Positions 8,124-16,208 of a stretch of DNA of 64,000 nucleotides are shown here, one piece after another. The stretch's first letter is position 1; the number at the start of each line of letters is the position of its first letter. This DNA is from Winogradskyella sp. GTDB lineage: Bacteria; Bacteroidota; Bacteroidia; Flavobacteriales; Flavobacteriaceae. The notes beneath the pieces were generated by a model that had not been told where the DNA came from, did not search any database, and saw nothing but the letters and a program-made list of their open reading frames with translations. The stretch covers positions 1 to 64,000 of the forward strand of contig NZ_JANQIM010000001.1 of assembly GCF_028282165.1 (NCBI RefSeq). Reading direction: 5' to 3'. Both the position numbers and the translations under genes were made by a program.

Positions 8124-10146
8124 TTAACTTCTTTGTTAGATTTAAACCGATATCATCATTAGATATTTTTAGAAAGTATTGTGCACTCTCTAGATGATCG
8201 ATTGAGCTAATAGTGATCTGTTCGTTAAGGTCTGTATAAGCTTTTTCAAAAATCAATCGACCACTCAAATCATAAATTCTAATATCGATAGAGCTTCCTA
8301 ACATCATAACTGGTATGTCAATTGTAATAGCACTTTTAAATGGGTTAGTCAGTACCTTTATATCGTTAATACCGATGTCATTAACACTAAGTATATTTCC
8401 ATCTACTCCGTCACAATTCTCATCTATTCCATTTCCCTCAGAATCCGCTGCTCCCGGGTTAATTTGATTATTTGAATCGTTACAATCTAAACCATTATCT
8501 GCATAACCAAAAGGAGGAATATTGGAACAATCTTCTATAGAACTATTAGGATCACCAAAGCCATCACCATCTAAATCTTCGTAAAATGTTGTTGGTGGCT
8601 GTCCTTCAGCAGTAACAGTTACACAAACATCTTGCGTATATTCACACCCAAATTCATCCATAGTTCTAAACGTGTAACAATGTTCTCCTGCAGTTGGTGG
8701 GTCAACTGTAATTGTATTGTCATTAGTTTCAACTATGCTTGGGTCTACATCCCAACTTTGTGAAATTATTGATGGTATATATTCAAAATCTTCTTGGGGC
8801 ACACTTTCATCAAAATTGAGCTCCCAAGAAAAAATATAACCATTATCTATGGCAAGATTGTCTACAATCCTGATACACCATTCCCCATTTAAAGGACTGC
8901 CCAATAAAGCATCAAAATTCTCAAAAGGGAGATATGTACCAGGTATCCAAGAATTAGCTGGAGGATTAGTACCATTTATTTCTGTTGGAGCGTCTGCTAA
9001 CAAAGTCGTAGCACTCATTGAGAAGCAGTAATTTTCGCCTTCACCAGGATTTAATGACTCATCATCATTAGCACCTCCAAAATATGTACCTCCACCAGCT
9101 TGGGTAAATAACTCGATTTCTTGACCACTTGGGCTCTGAATAAAAATATCTAAATCACCCGAATAAGAATGTTCCATATTCAAACAAATATCAAAAATCT
9201 GAGAAACATCAGTCAGAACCGCATTATCATCAAAACATGTTACATTGATACATGTACTATAAGCCGCGCCGCTACCATCTGGCAAAAAGGTTTCTTCACT
9301 TTCAGGTGGTGGGCAATTGTAAAACAAAGTCAATGGACTTGCCACACCTTCAATTGTTGTAGTATCTCCAAAACACAATGTACTATCAGCTGCTTGGGTT
9401 CCTGTAAAATCTGGTCTACCAGAAACACGCACAATCTGATTTATGGTATTTGTATTGGGACAACCATCCATAAAATTGTCCATGTTGGTATCTCTAATAT
9501 CCAAATTCACTAAATAAACACCTGGCGTATCATAGGACACATTAATACTCTCACCCAAAGCATTTGTCCCATCGCCTAAGTCCCAACTATAGCTAGCTCC
9601 AGTTCCATCATTTTCAAAAATCCCACTACCATTAAAGCTAATATTATCGCCAACACAAACTTCAATTACACCCTCTGCGTTAGCAACCGGAAGTGTAGAG
9701 TCTATCTGTGCGGTTATATCTTGACAAGGCATGGTACATGATATTTCGGCTGCCCATCCTGATCCATTCCCAGAATCATTGGAAATAAACTCAATGGTTA
9801 GGCAACCTGTTGGATTGTTAAAACCTGCAAAAACTAGACCTGGAGACATTGCGCCTGAATAGATGCCTACGATTTCGGAGGTATTATCACTACCATCATA
9901 TATGGTCATAATATCTATATTAAGCTGGGTAGAAAATTCTGTAAAATCTAGCTTTACCCTTTGCCCTACTTCTTCTGGACAAATTGTGAACACAAAATCT
10001 TCATTATTGCCATAATTTGAAAATTCACCACCAGAATCATAAAATAATCCTGTACAAGCATTTATGGTTCCATTTTGCATTAATACGTCTTGACTAAAAC
10101 CTATCAATGAAGTAATGCAAAATAAGAAGAGTAGTGTTTTTCTCAT
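8113..10146 (-). CDS. T9SS-secreted multidomain protein (CUB/PKD/P-domain)
   Basis: The 677-residue protein has a signal peptide (1-18), a CUB-like domain (about 24-135), a PKD domain (about 150-230, SYSWDLGDGT), a P domain (about 315-465), and a beta-rich segment. It then has an acidic calcium-binding-type segment starting DLDGDGFGD and continuing to GIDENCDG (about 575-625), like the MopE-type metal-binding motif. The last 80 residues, from VLTNPFKSAITI to LTKKLIKI, form a T9SS type A sorting domain. The first 500 residues are paralogous to the protein at 1-3478. No catalytic triad is visible, so it is probably a surface or adhesive protein. A degenerate ECF-type site precedes the start. 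Confidence 0.9.
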   Translation of the reverse strand: MRKTLLFLFCITSLIGFSQDVLMQNGTINACTGLFYDSGGEFSNYGNNEDFVFTICPEEVGQRVKLDFTEFSTQLNIDIMTIYDGSDNTSEIVGIYSGAMSPGLVFAGFNNPTGCLTIEFISNDSGNGSGWAAEISCTMPCQDITAQIDSTLPVANAEGVIEVCVGDNISFNGSGIFENDGTGASYSWDLGDGTNALGESINVSYDTPGVYLVNLDIRDTNMDNFMDGCPNTNTINQIVRVSGRPDFTGTQAADSTLCFGDTTTIEGVASPLTLFYNCPPPESEETFLPDGSGAAYSTCINVTCFDDNAVLTDVSQIFDICLNMEHSYSGDLDIFIQSPSGQEIELFTQAGGGTYFGGANDDESLNPGEGENYCFSMSATTLLADAPTEINGTNPPANSWIPGTYLPFENFDALLGSPLNGEWCIRIVDNLAIDNGYIFSWELNFDESVPQEDFEYIPSIISQSWDVDPSIVETNDNTITVDPPTAGEHCYTFRTMDEFGCEYTQDVCVTVTAEGQPPTTFYEDLDGDGFGDPNSSIEDCSNIPPFGYADNGLDCNDSNNQINPGAADSEGNGIDENCDGVDGNILSVNDIGINDIKVLTNPFKSAITIDIPVMMLGSSIDIRIYDLSGRLIFEKAYTDLNEQITISSIDHLESAQYFLKISNDDIGLNLTKKLIKI

Positions 10147-10166
10147 GGTAATTGATTGGATTGGAA

Positions 10167-10200
10167 ATTATAAGCATAAGGTATGGTTTTTTCCTACTCC
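10167..10200 (-). promoter_or_regulatory. Degenerate ECF-type promoter upstream of the second adhesin
   Basis: On the minus strand GGAGTAGG (10200-10193) matches AGGGTAGG at six of eight bases. After exactly 16 bases comes TGCTTATAAT (10176-10167), which shares the TTATA core. The leader would be about 15 bases. It is weaker than the other three sites but has the same geometry. Confidence 0.35.
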
Positions 10201-10244
10201 TTTCTGATTAGACGGATAAAAAGTAAAAAGTCGCGTTCAATGAC

Positions 10245-10276
10245 AAAAAAGCCTTTCTTTTCAGAAAGGCTTTTTT
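10245..10276 (-). terminator. Rho-independent terminator of secDF
   Basis: AAGCCTTTC, a short TTTTCA loop, then GAAAGGCTT, flanked by A6 and T6, just after the secDF stop. The flanking runs could let it act in both directions. Confidence 0.9.
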
Positions 10277-10298
10277 AATCCATATTAGAAACCGACAA

Positions 10299-13200
10299 TT
10301 ATTCTTCGTCTTCTTCTTTTACTTTTTTCTTGAGTGACTCTGCCGCATCACCTTTTTTAGCTGTATCATACATTAATGGTGTTGCGATGAACATCGAAGA
10401 ATAGGTACCGACAATAACACCTACGATTAAAGCAAACAATAATCCTCTTAAGGAGTCCGCTCCAAAAATGAACATCGCCAATAATACCACTAAGGTTGTC
10501 ACCGACGTATTTAAGGTTCTACTTAATGTACTATTTAATGATGCATTGATTGTTTTTCCAAATTCCCAAGATGTATGCTCGTTTAGGAATTCTCTAATTC
10601 TATCGAATACAACCACGGTATCATTAAGCGAGTAACCTATTACTGTTAAGATTGCTGCGATAAATGCTTGGTCTATTTCCATACTGAATGGCATAAACTT
10701 CCATGTTAAAGAGAATATACCCAACACTATTAAAACATCATGGAAAACCGCAGCAACAGCTCCCAATGAAAACTGCCATCTTTTAAATCTGAATAAGATA
10801 TATAGGAAAACCACTACTAAAGACCCTAAAACAGCCCAAAAGGACGATTTTTTAATATCATCTGCAATAGTTGGACTCACTTTGCTCGATAACATCTTAC
10901 CTATTTTTGCCTCGCCAGAACCATCTTGAAACTGTGTGTAAGTCATTCCGTCTGGTAAGTAAGGTTTTAAAGCTTCAAAAAGTTTTTCTTGTACTTCATC
11001 ATCAGCTTCTACCGAGTTATCTTCTACCTTATATTTTGTAGAGATTTTTAATTGGTTTGCAGCGCCAATAGTCTTTACTTCTGCGCTTCCAAAAACCGCT
11101 GGATCATTTAATACATTGGTAATTTCTTCAGTACTAACAGGTTGTTCAAATCGTACTTGGTAAGTTCTACCACCAACAAAATCAATACCTTGGTCCAATC
11201 CTGTAGTGAATAAAGACCCTAAACTTGCTGCAAGTAGTACTCCAGAAATCACGTAAGCAATCTTACGCTTCTTTAAGAAGTTAATATTAACATTCTTAAA
11301 TAAGCCCTTTGTCATTGCTGTAGCAAAATCCAAAGTTCCTCCTCTATTCGCCCACCAATCAATCAACAAACGTGTAATAAATATAGCTGTGAACAATGAG
11401 GTTAAAATACCGATGATTAATGTTGTTGCGAAACCTTTAATTGGACCTGTGCCAAATACAAATAGAATTAATGCAGTTAAACCCGTAGTAATGTTTGCAT
11501 CTAAAATTGAAGATAGTGCGTTAGCGAAACCATCTTTAATTGATTCTTTTTGCGATTTCCCTTTGGCCAACTCTTCACGGATACGCTCAAAAATAAGTAC
11601 ATTGGCATCTACCGAAATACCAATGGTTAATACGATACCTGCAATACCTGGCAAGGTTAATACTGCCCCTAAGCTGGCCAGCACACCAAAGATCAATAAG
11701 ATATTGAGCAATAGTGCAACATCAGCAAAAATACCGGCTTTACCGTAATAGAAAATCATCCAGATTAAAACGAAGGCTAAGGCTATAAGGAAGGATTTCA
11801 TTCCGCTGTCAATAGCCTCTTGCCCTAGTGATGGACCTACCTCATCGGCTTGGACAATTTCTGCTGATGCTGGTAATTTACCAGCTCTTAACACATTGGC
11901 TAAATCTACAGCTTCTGTTAAAGAGAATGCACCGGAAATTTGTGAATTTCCACCAGAAATTGGCCCAGAAGTTACACTTGGTGCTGAATACACAATATCG
12001 TCTAAGACAATGGCAATATAACCTTGGGTTTCGTATGCTACTTTAGTCATTTCTTCCCAAGTTTTAGCCCCTTTTGCATTCATCTGCATACTTACAGCCG
12101 GTCTACTAATTTGGTCGTAATCTTGTCTTGCATCAGTTATAACGGCACCACTCAATTGAGGCATACCATCTCTATTGCTTTTTATGGCATAAAGTTCTGA
12201 AAATTCAGAATCCTTCGCCTGAATGCCCCAAACAAATTTAGCATAACGCATTTCTGAAGGCAATTTTGCTCTATTCTGTGGCGCATTAAGTGCCTCTAAG
12301 ACTTTCTTTTTATCCTTGGCTAAGAATCTCGCTATTACCGGTCCACCTCCAATACTCTGAATCCCTAGCGGATTAATATCTGCAACATTGGTAGTATCTG
12401 CTTCAATTTGCCCTGTTAATTCATCAATAGTACTCGTGGTAGAATCTTGTTCTACTTCATTTACCTCGGTCTCATCTGCTTCATCTTCAGTTTCTTTTGC
12501 TGCGTCAACCATGGCTTGGTTTACTTGGGCTACATAAGGAAATAATTCTTCTGTTTTGTAAGTGTCCCAAAACTGTAACTGCGCAGTTTTAGTAATGATA
12601 TCTACCACACGCTTCTTGTCTCTGGCTCCTGGTAATTCTATAAGTATACGACCTGAGTTTCCTAAACGTTGAATATTTGGTGACGAAACTCCAAAACCGT
12701 CGATACGATTACGTAATACTTCAAATGCAGAGACTATAGACTCATCTATTTTTTTCTCTAAAACACTTTTAACTTCATCATCTGACATATCAAATTTTAT
12801 GTCATCGCTCAAATCACGATTGGCAAAGATATCTGGCGAGGCCAATTTTGTATCGCCTTTAATCGCGTCGAAGGCTCTAAAAAACGATTCCAAATACGAT
12901 TCTTGAGCGTTTTTTTGTAGCTCCTCTGCATCGGCCAAAGCTTTATTAAATACCGGATCCTTACTATTATTAGCTAATCCCTTTAGTATATCCTTTACAG
13001 AAATCTGGATAATGGCATTAATACCACCTTTGAGATCCAGACCCAATTTCATGGCGTTACTTTCTACCTCATTATAGTTATATTGAGATATTAATAAATC
13101 ATAGACTTCAATGGACTCGGACTTCTCACCTACCTGAATCTTGGATGTCTTTAAAGAATCTAAGTAATCTATTTCGGCTTGGGTTCTTAAATCTTGGTAA

Positions 13201-13346
13201 TCCTTTACTGTTTCGTCGTACTTAGCGATAGCAGCTACTTTAGCCTCGTCTTCAATTTGGTTAGCTTTAAATGTAAAAGACAACTGGTAAATACTTACCA
13301 AACCAAATAACAGCGCAAACAGTTTAATTATTCCTTTGTTTTGCAT
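10299..13346 (-). CDS. secDF: SecDF protein-export membrane protein (fused SecD-SecF)
   Basis: The 1015-residue fusion uses the proton gradient to pull preproteins through SecYEG. The SecD half has an N-terminal membrane anchor, the motif KLGLDLKGGINAIIQI, a large periplasmic P1 region (about 190-510, with RIDGFGVSSPNIQ and RILIELPG), an acidic and threonine/serine-rich insertion near 290-325, and six membrane helices beginning after GPSLGQEAIDSG. The SecF half starts near GLDQGIDFVGGRTYQV and has the conserved segment DDTVVVFDRIRE. The C-terminus is charged. The fusion is usual in Bacteroidota. Two upstream genes encode SecD-domain-like secreted proteins. Confidence 0.97.
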   Translation of the reverse strand: MQNKGIIKLFALLFGLVSIYQLSFTFKANQIEDEAKVAAIAKYDETVKDYQDLRTQAEIDYLDSLKTSKIQVGEKSESIEVYDLLISQYNYNEVESNAMKLGLDLKGGINAIIQISVKDILKGLANNSKDPVFNKALADAEELQKNAQESYLESFFRAFDAIKGDTKLASPDIFANRDLSDDIKFDMSDDEVKSVLEKKIDESIVSAFEVLRNRIDGFGVSSPNIQRLGNSGRILIELPGARDKKRVVDIITKTAQLQFWDTYKTEELFPYVAQVNQAMVDAAKETEDEADETEVNEVEQDSTTSTIDELTGQIEADTTNVADINPLGIQSIGGGPVIARFLAKDKKKVLEALNAPQNRAKLPSEMRYAKFVWGIQAKDSEFSELYAIKSNRDGMPQLSGAVITDARQDYDQISRPAVSMQMNAKGAKTWEEMTKVAYETQGYIAIVLDDIVYSAPSVTSGPISGGNSQISGAFSLTEAVDLANVLRAGKLPASAEIVQADEVGPSLGQEAIDSGMKSFLIALAFVLIWMIFYYGKAGIFADVALLLNILLIFGVLASLGAVLTLPGIAGIVLTIGISVDANVLIFERIREELAKGKSQKESIKDGFANALSSILDANITTGLTALILFVFGTGPIKGFATTLIIGILTSLFTAIFITRLLIDWWANRGGTLDFATAMTKGLFKNVNINFLKKRKIAYVISGVLLAASLGSLFTTGLDQGIDFVGGRTYQVRFEQPVSTEEITNVLNDPAVFGSAEVKTIGAANQLKISTKYKVEDNSVEADDEVQEKLFEALKPYLPDGMTYTQFQDGSGEAKIGKMLSSKVSPTIADDIKKSSFWAVLGSLVVVFLYILFRFKRWQFSLGAVAAVFHDVLIVLGIFSLTWKFMPFSMEIDQAFIAAILTVIGYSLNDTVVVFDRIREFLNEHTSWEFGKTINASLNSTLSRTLNTSVTTLVVLLAMFIFGADSLRGLLFALIVGVIVGTYSSMFIATPLMYDTAKKGDAAESLKKKVKEEDEE

Positions 13347-13378
13347 TTTGTTTTGTTTTACGTCTAATTTTTAACGCG

Positions 13379-13386
13379 CAAATATA
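13379..13386 (-). promoter_or_regulatory. Promoter -7 box of secDF
   Basis: TATATTTG on the minus strand, 32 bases before the secDF start, suggests secDF can be transcribed independently of the two genes before it. Confidence 0.5.
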
Positions 13387-13486
13387 GAATTTACACTAGA
13401 ATCAGACATTCATTTTTAATGTTTTTATATAGTTTTTTGCTTTTTTTGATTGAATGAAAAGCTTGTTGGAAGTTAATGGGAATTAT

Positions 13487-14122
13487 TTAAGATAATAGAT
13501 ATTCCCCAACTAAGACCCAAGGTCCTGCTCTTACTTCTGGAGTCTTGTAAGAATGATTTTCTAATGATAGGTCGCGATTGACTGCCTTTATTGCAACTTT
13601 GACCCACTGACTTATGAGTTCTGAATTGGTTTGTTTACCAAATGTATTCTTCTTAAGGTTGTTGAACCTATCACTTTTTTGGTTGATTTCTACAATCTGC
13701 ACACCTTCAAAATCCCAATCAGAAGTGTTACTCTTCTTTTTGATTTCTGAAACATTAAGCTTGTAGTCTTTTGAATCATTTTCGGTAGGAGTTTCGTTTG
13801 GATACCGACTACCAAAATCGTAAGCTAGTTTGAAACTTTCCAAGTCAGATAGGATACCTTGAATTTCCTTTACATCTGTAGTACTATAATAGGTTATTTT
13901 GAGATTGCCCTCTTGGTCTTCACCGACTTGTGTTTGCTCTACACCTATAGAGCGGAGTTTCAATTTAATCGATTCAATAGCTTTCTGAGTTTCATTTTCG
14001 CTAATCTCTGAATTGGAAAACTGTACTACTATCTGCTGGTTGGGCGCAACGGAATTCTCTAAATACCTAAGAAAAAAGGTGATTAGAATAATTAAAATGC
14101 CAAAATGTAGTTTGGATTTCAT
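13487..14122 (-). CDS. Membrane-anchored or secreted protein encoded next to secDF; function unknown
   Basis: The 211-residue protein has one N-terminal hydrophobic segment (about residues 7-20) and a soluble remainder. Residues about 30-90 (QQIVVQF, then KAIESIKLKLRSIGVEQTQV, then GNLKITYYST) follow the strand-helix-strand layout of the start of the SecD P1 domain. The similarity is weak and is an inference. The gene lies between the SecD-like lipoprotein (33-base gap upstream) and secDF (140 bases downstream), all on one strand. TATATTTG ends four bases before the ATG, which implies an mRNA with almost no leader. No other family is recognisable. Confidence 0.7.
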   Translation of the reverse strand: MKSKLHFGILIILITFFLRYLENSVAPNQQIVVQFSNSEISENETQKAIESIKLKLRSIGVEQTQVGEDQEGNLKITYYSTTDVKEIQGILSDLESFKLAYDFGSRYPNETPTENDSKDYKLNVSEIKKKSNTSDWDFEGVQIVEINQKSDRFNNLKKNTFGKQTNSELISQWVKVAIKAVNRDLSLENHSYKTPEVRAGPWVLVGEYLLS

Positions 14123-14126
14123 CCCG

Positions 14127-14134
14127 CAAATATA
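14127..14134 (-). promoter_or_regulatory. Promoter -7 box four bases from a start codon
   Basis: TATATTTG is followed by CGGG and then ATG on the minus strand. Transcription starting at the usual distance would give a leaderless message for the gene starting at 14122. Confidence 0.45.
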
Positions 14135-14155
14135 GAAAATTAAGATCGACTAAAC

Positions 14156-15067
14156 CTATTCATTTTCAATCTTAGACATTTTCACAAACTTTAGTTTAGG
14201 TATTCTCTGTTGAGAATCTAAGATATAAGATAGACTAAGCGCTTCTTCTAACGTGAAATCACCAGCAATTTGACTATGGCCTCCCTCTATAGGGCCTGCT
14301 GAAACCATTGGTGCAGAATGAACAATATCGTTCAATACAATAGCGATCTTTGTTTGGTTTAGGTATGCCTCATTAGTCATTTTATACCATTTGTGTGCTC
14401 CATATTCGTTCATTCTAATACTTATCGCAGGTCTACCTATTTGATCGTAGTCTTGTTTTGCTTCAATAATATGAGATTCGTCGATTGGCGCCCTTTTTTC
14501 ATGATAAGTATTAACGCCATACATTGTTACGGTACTATCTGAAGTTTTTCCAAATAAGAATGCTAAATCTCTATACTCATCTTCTAAAGGCAATGCTTTT
14601 ATACTTTTATCATTTAATAATTGTCTAATATTTATAGTGTCAGTAATAGAAAACACAGGTAATCCATCGTAAGCCATGCCTTTTACTAAAGAAGAAAATG
14701 GTTTAGAAATACTATCATTTTTAAGTTGGCGATCTACTTCCAACATAAAAGAAATTAGCTTCTCTTTGGTAGCACATGACCAAAAACCTAATTTCCCTTC
14801 ATTTTCAACTATATTGTTTACACTCTCTATATCAAAATCTCCTCTAAGTTTTATTACAATTTGATTTTGTGAGTTACTAACCACTTCAACATATCGAGTG
14901 TATTTTGTTATGCGCTTTTTAATAACATCGGTGGTTTTTACGATATCTCCTTCAGTAACTTTTTCTTGATTAACAAAAGCGTAAGTAATCTCATATTGTT
15001 CTGTTCTTAATAAATTATTACACGAGTGCAATAAGACAATTGCTACTACAAATAGACATTTTTTCAT
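14156..15067 (-). CDS. Lipoprotein with a stand-alone SecD periplasmic (P1-like) domain
   Basis: The 303-residue protein has a lipobox signal (VVAIVLLHSC), so it should be membrane-anchored by lipid. The rest is collinear with the SecD periplasmic region of the neighbouring SecDF. The segment RITKYTRYVEVV..NQIVIKLRG corresponds to RIDGFGVSSP..GRILIELPG. GKLGFW corresponds to AQLQFW. AKQDYDQIGRPAISIRMN corresponds to ARQDYDQISRPAVSMQMN. IAIVLNDIVHSAPMVSAGPI corresponds to IAIVLDDIVYSAPSVTSGPI. GGHSQIAGDFTLEEA corresponds to GGNSQISGAFSLTEA. None of the channel-forming helices is present. The frame is intact, so this is a dedicated protein, not a decayed fragment. A role in late export or lipoprotein/OMP handoff is speculative. 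Confidence 0.88.
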   Translation of the reverse strand: MKKCLFVVAIVLLHSCNNLLRTEQYEITYAFVNQEKVTEGDIVKTTDVIKKRITKYTRYVEVVSNSQNQIVIKLRGDFDIESVNNIVENEGKLGFWSCATKEKLISFMLEVDRQLKNDSISKPFSSLVKGMAYDGLPVFSITDTINIRQLLNDKSIKALPLEDEYRDLAFLFGKTSDSTVTMYGVNTYHEKRAPIDESHIIEAKQDYDQIGRPAISIRMNEYGAHKWYKMTNEAYLNQTKIAIVLNDIVHSAPMVSAGPIEGGHSQIAGDFTLEEALSLSYILDSQQRIPKLKFVKMSKIENE

Positions 15068-15082
15068 ATCTCTAAACTAAAC

Positions 15083-15111
15083 AAAAAAGGCTGTATATCT
15101 ACAGCCTTTTT
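15083..15111 (-). terminator. Terminator between mdh and the SecD-like lipoprotein gene
   Basis: AAAAAGGCTGT, loop, ACAGCCTTTTT: a strong hairpin with T-run 26 bases after the mdh stop. It ends only 15 bases before the next start codon, so it sits in the leader of the following gene. Confidence 0.9.
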
Positions 15112-15136
15112 ATATTAACACTAATATATCTATGTA

Positions 15137-16063
15137 TTATGTATCCAAAAGTCCGTTGGTTTTTTTAACACCTTCGGCACTTTCTGCTAGATGCGCTTTT
15201 TCAGCATCGCTCAGTGGTACATCAACAATCTTTTCTATACCATTTCGTCCTAAAATTACTGGTACACCAATGCAAAGATCGCTTAGTCCATATTCGCCAT
15301 CCAATAACGTAGAACAAGGAAACATTTTTTTCTGGTCGCAGGCTATGGCCTGTGCTAAAGCACTTACGGCAGCACCTGGAGCGTACCAAGCAGATGTTCC
15401 TAACAATTTTGTTAAAGTTGCACCACCAACCTTTGTATCTTCCTTTACTTGATTTAAGCGCTCCTCTGAAATAAATTCTGAAACATTAATACTGTTTCTA
15501 GTTGCATGGGACGTTAATGGCACCATCCCTTTGTCGCTATGACCACCAATTACCATACCATCTATGTCGCTAATTGGTGCATCCAGTGCTTCAGCTAATC
15601 TGTATTTAAACCTTGCTGAGTCTAATGCGCCTCCCATTCCTATTATTTTATGCTTTGGCAAATCCGTAGTTTTATGTGCTAAATAGGTCATTGTATCCAT
15701 TGGATTACTTACAACGATGAGAATTGTATTTGGGGAATGCTCAACCAAACTAGCAGAAACCGATTTTACAATACCTGCATTTATACCAATCAATTCCTCG
15801 CGAGTCATTCCTGGCTTACGTGGAATACCCGAAGTAATAACACAAATATCACTATTTGCTGTTTTAGAATAATCGTTAGTACTTCCTGTAATTTTAGTAT
15901 CAAATCCGTTTAGGGAAGCACACTGCATTAAATCCATGGCTTTACCTTCTGCATAACCTTCTTTAATATCTAAAATGACTACTTCTGAAGCAAAATTTTT
16001 GATTGCAATATATTCTGCACAACTTGCGCCTACTGCACCAGCGCCAACTACGGTTATTTTCAT
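15137..16063 (-). CDS. mdh: Malate dehydrogenase
   Basis: The 308-residue NAD-dependent enzyme of the TCA cycle interconverts malate and oxaloacetate. It has the N-terminal Rossmann motif VVGAGAVGASCAEY, acidic residue D33 at the end of the second strand (VVILDI) for NAD preference, the substrate loop GIPRKPGMTREEL, the asparagine of VSNPMDTMTY, and the catalytic histidine in GGHSDKGMVPL. It is the LDH-like type of MDH usual in Bacteroidota. It has its own promoter and terminator. Citrate synthase (61409-62695) is the other TCA gene in this window. Confidence 0.96.
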   Translation of the reverse strand: MKITVVGAGAVGASCAEYIAIKNFASEVVILDIKEGYAEGKAMDLMQCASLNGFDTKITGSTNDYSKTANSDICVITSGIPRKPGMTREELIGINAGIVKSVSASLVEHSPNTILIVVSNPMDTMTYLAHKTTDLPKHKIIGMGGALDSARFKYRLAEALDAPISDIDGMVIGGHSDKGMVPLTSHATRNSINVSEFISEERLNQVKEDTKVGGATLTKLLGTSAWYAPGAAVSALAQAIACDQKKMFPCSTLLDGEYGLSDLCIGVPVILGRNGIEKIVDVPLSDAEKAHLAESAEGVKKTNGLLDT

Positions 16064-16098
16064 TTTCTTTTTATTTTAAAGCGTTAAAAATTCGACTA

Positions 16099-16128
16099 CA
16101 AAATTAAGGCTTTAAGGTCAAAATTCAA
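16099..16128 (-). promoter_or_regulatory. Promoter of mdh
   Basis: On the minus strand TTG (16128-16126), exactly 19 bases, then TAATTTTG (16106-16099), a near-ideal Bacteroidota promoter 35 bases before the mdh start. Confidence 0.7.
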
Positions 16129-16157
16129 TGACTTATGTCATAGTATTGCTAAATAAA

Positions 16158-16180
16158 AAAGTAGCTTTAAAAGCTACTTT
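16158..16180 (-). terminator. Terminator of the DUF6588 gene
   Basis: AAAGTAGCTTT followed by AAAAGCTACTTT with A/T runs on both sides, 28 bases after the stop at 16209. Confidence 0.8.
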
Positions 16181-16208
16181 CATTTTATAAAACTAAAGTT
16201 TCAATGTT

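Noticed and set aside
11389..11748. Opposite-strand open frame within secDF
   Set aside because: It is antisense to conserved SecD helices and has no start signal or family similarity; it reflects codon bias.
14156..15067. SecD-like lipoprotein as a pseudogene fragment of secDF
   Set aside because: It has its own intact signal peptide and lipobox, full-length P1-like region, and no frameshift; it is a designed shorter protein.
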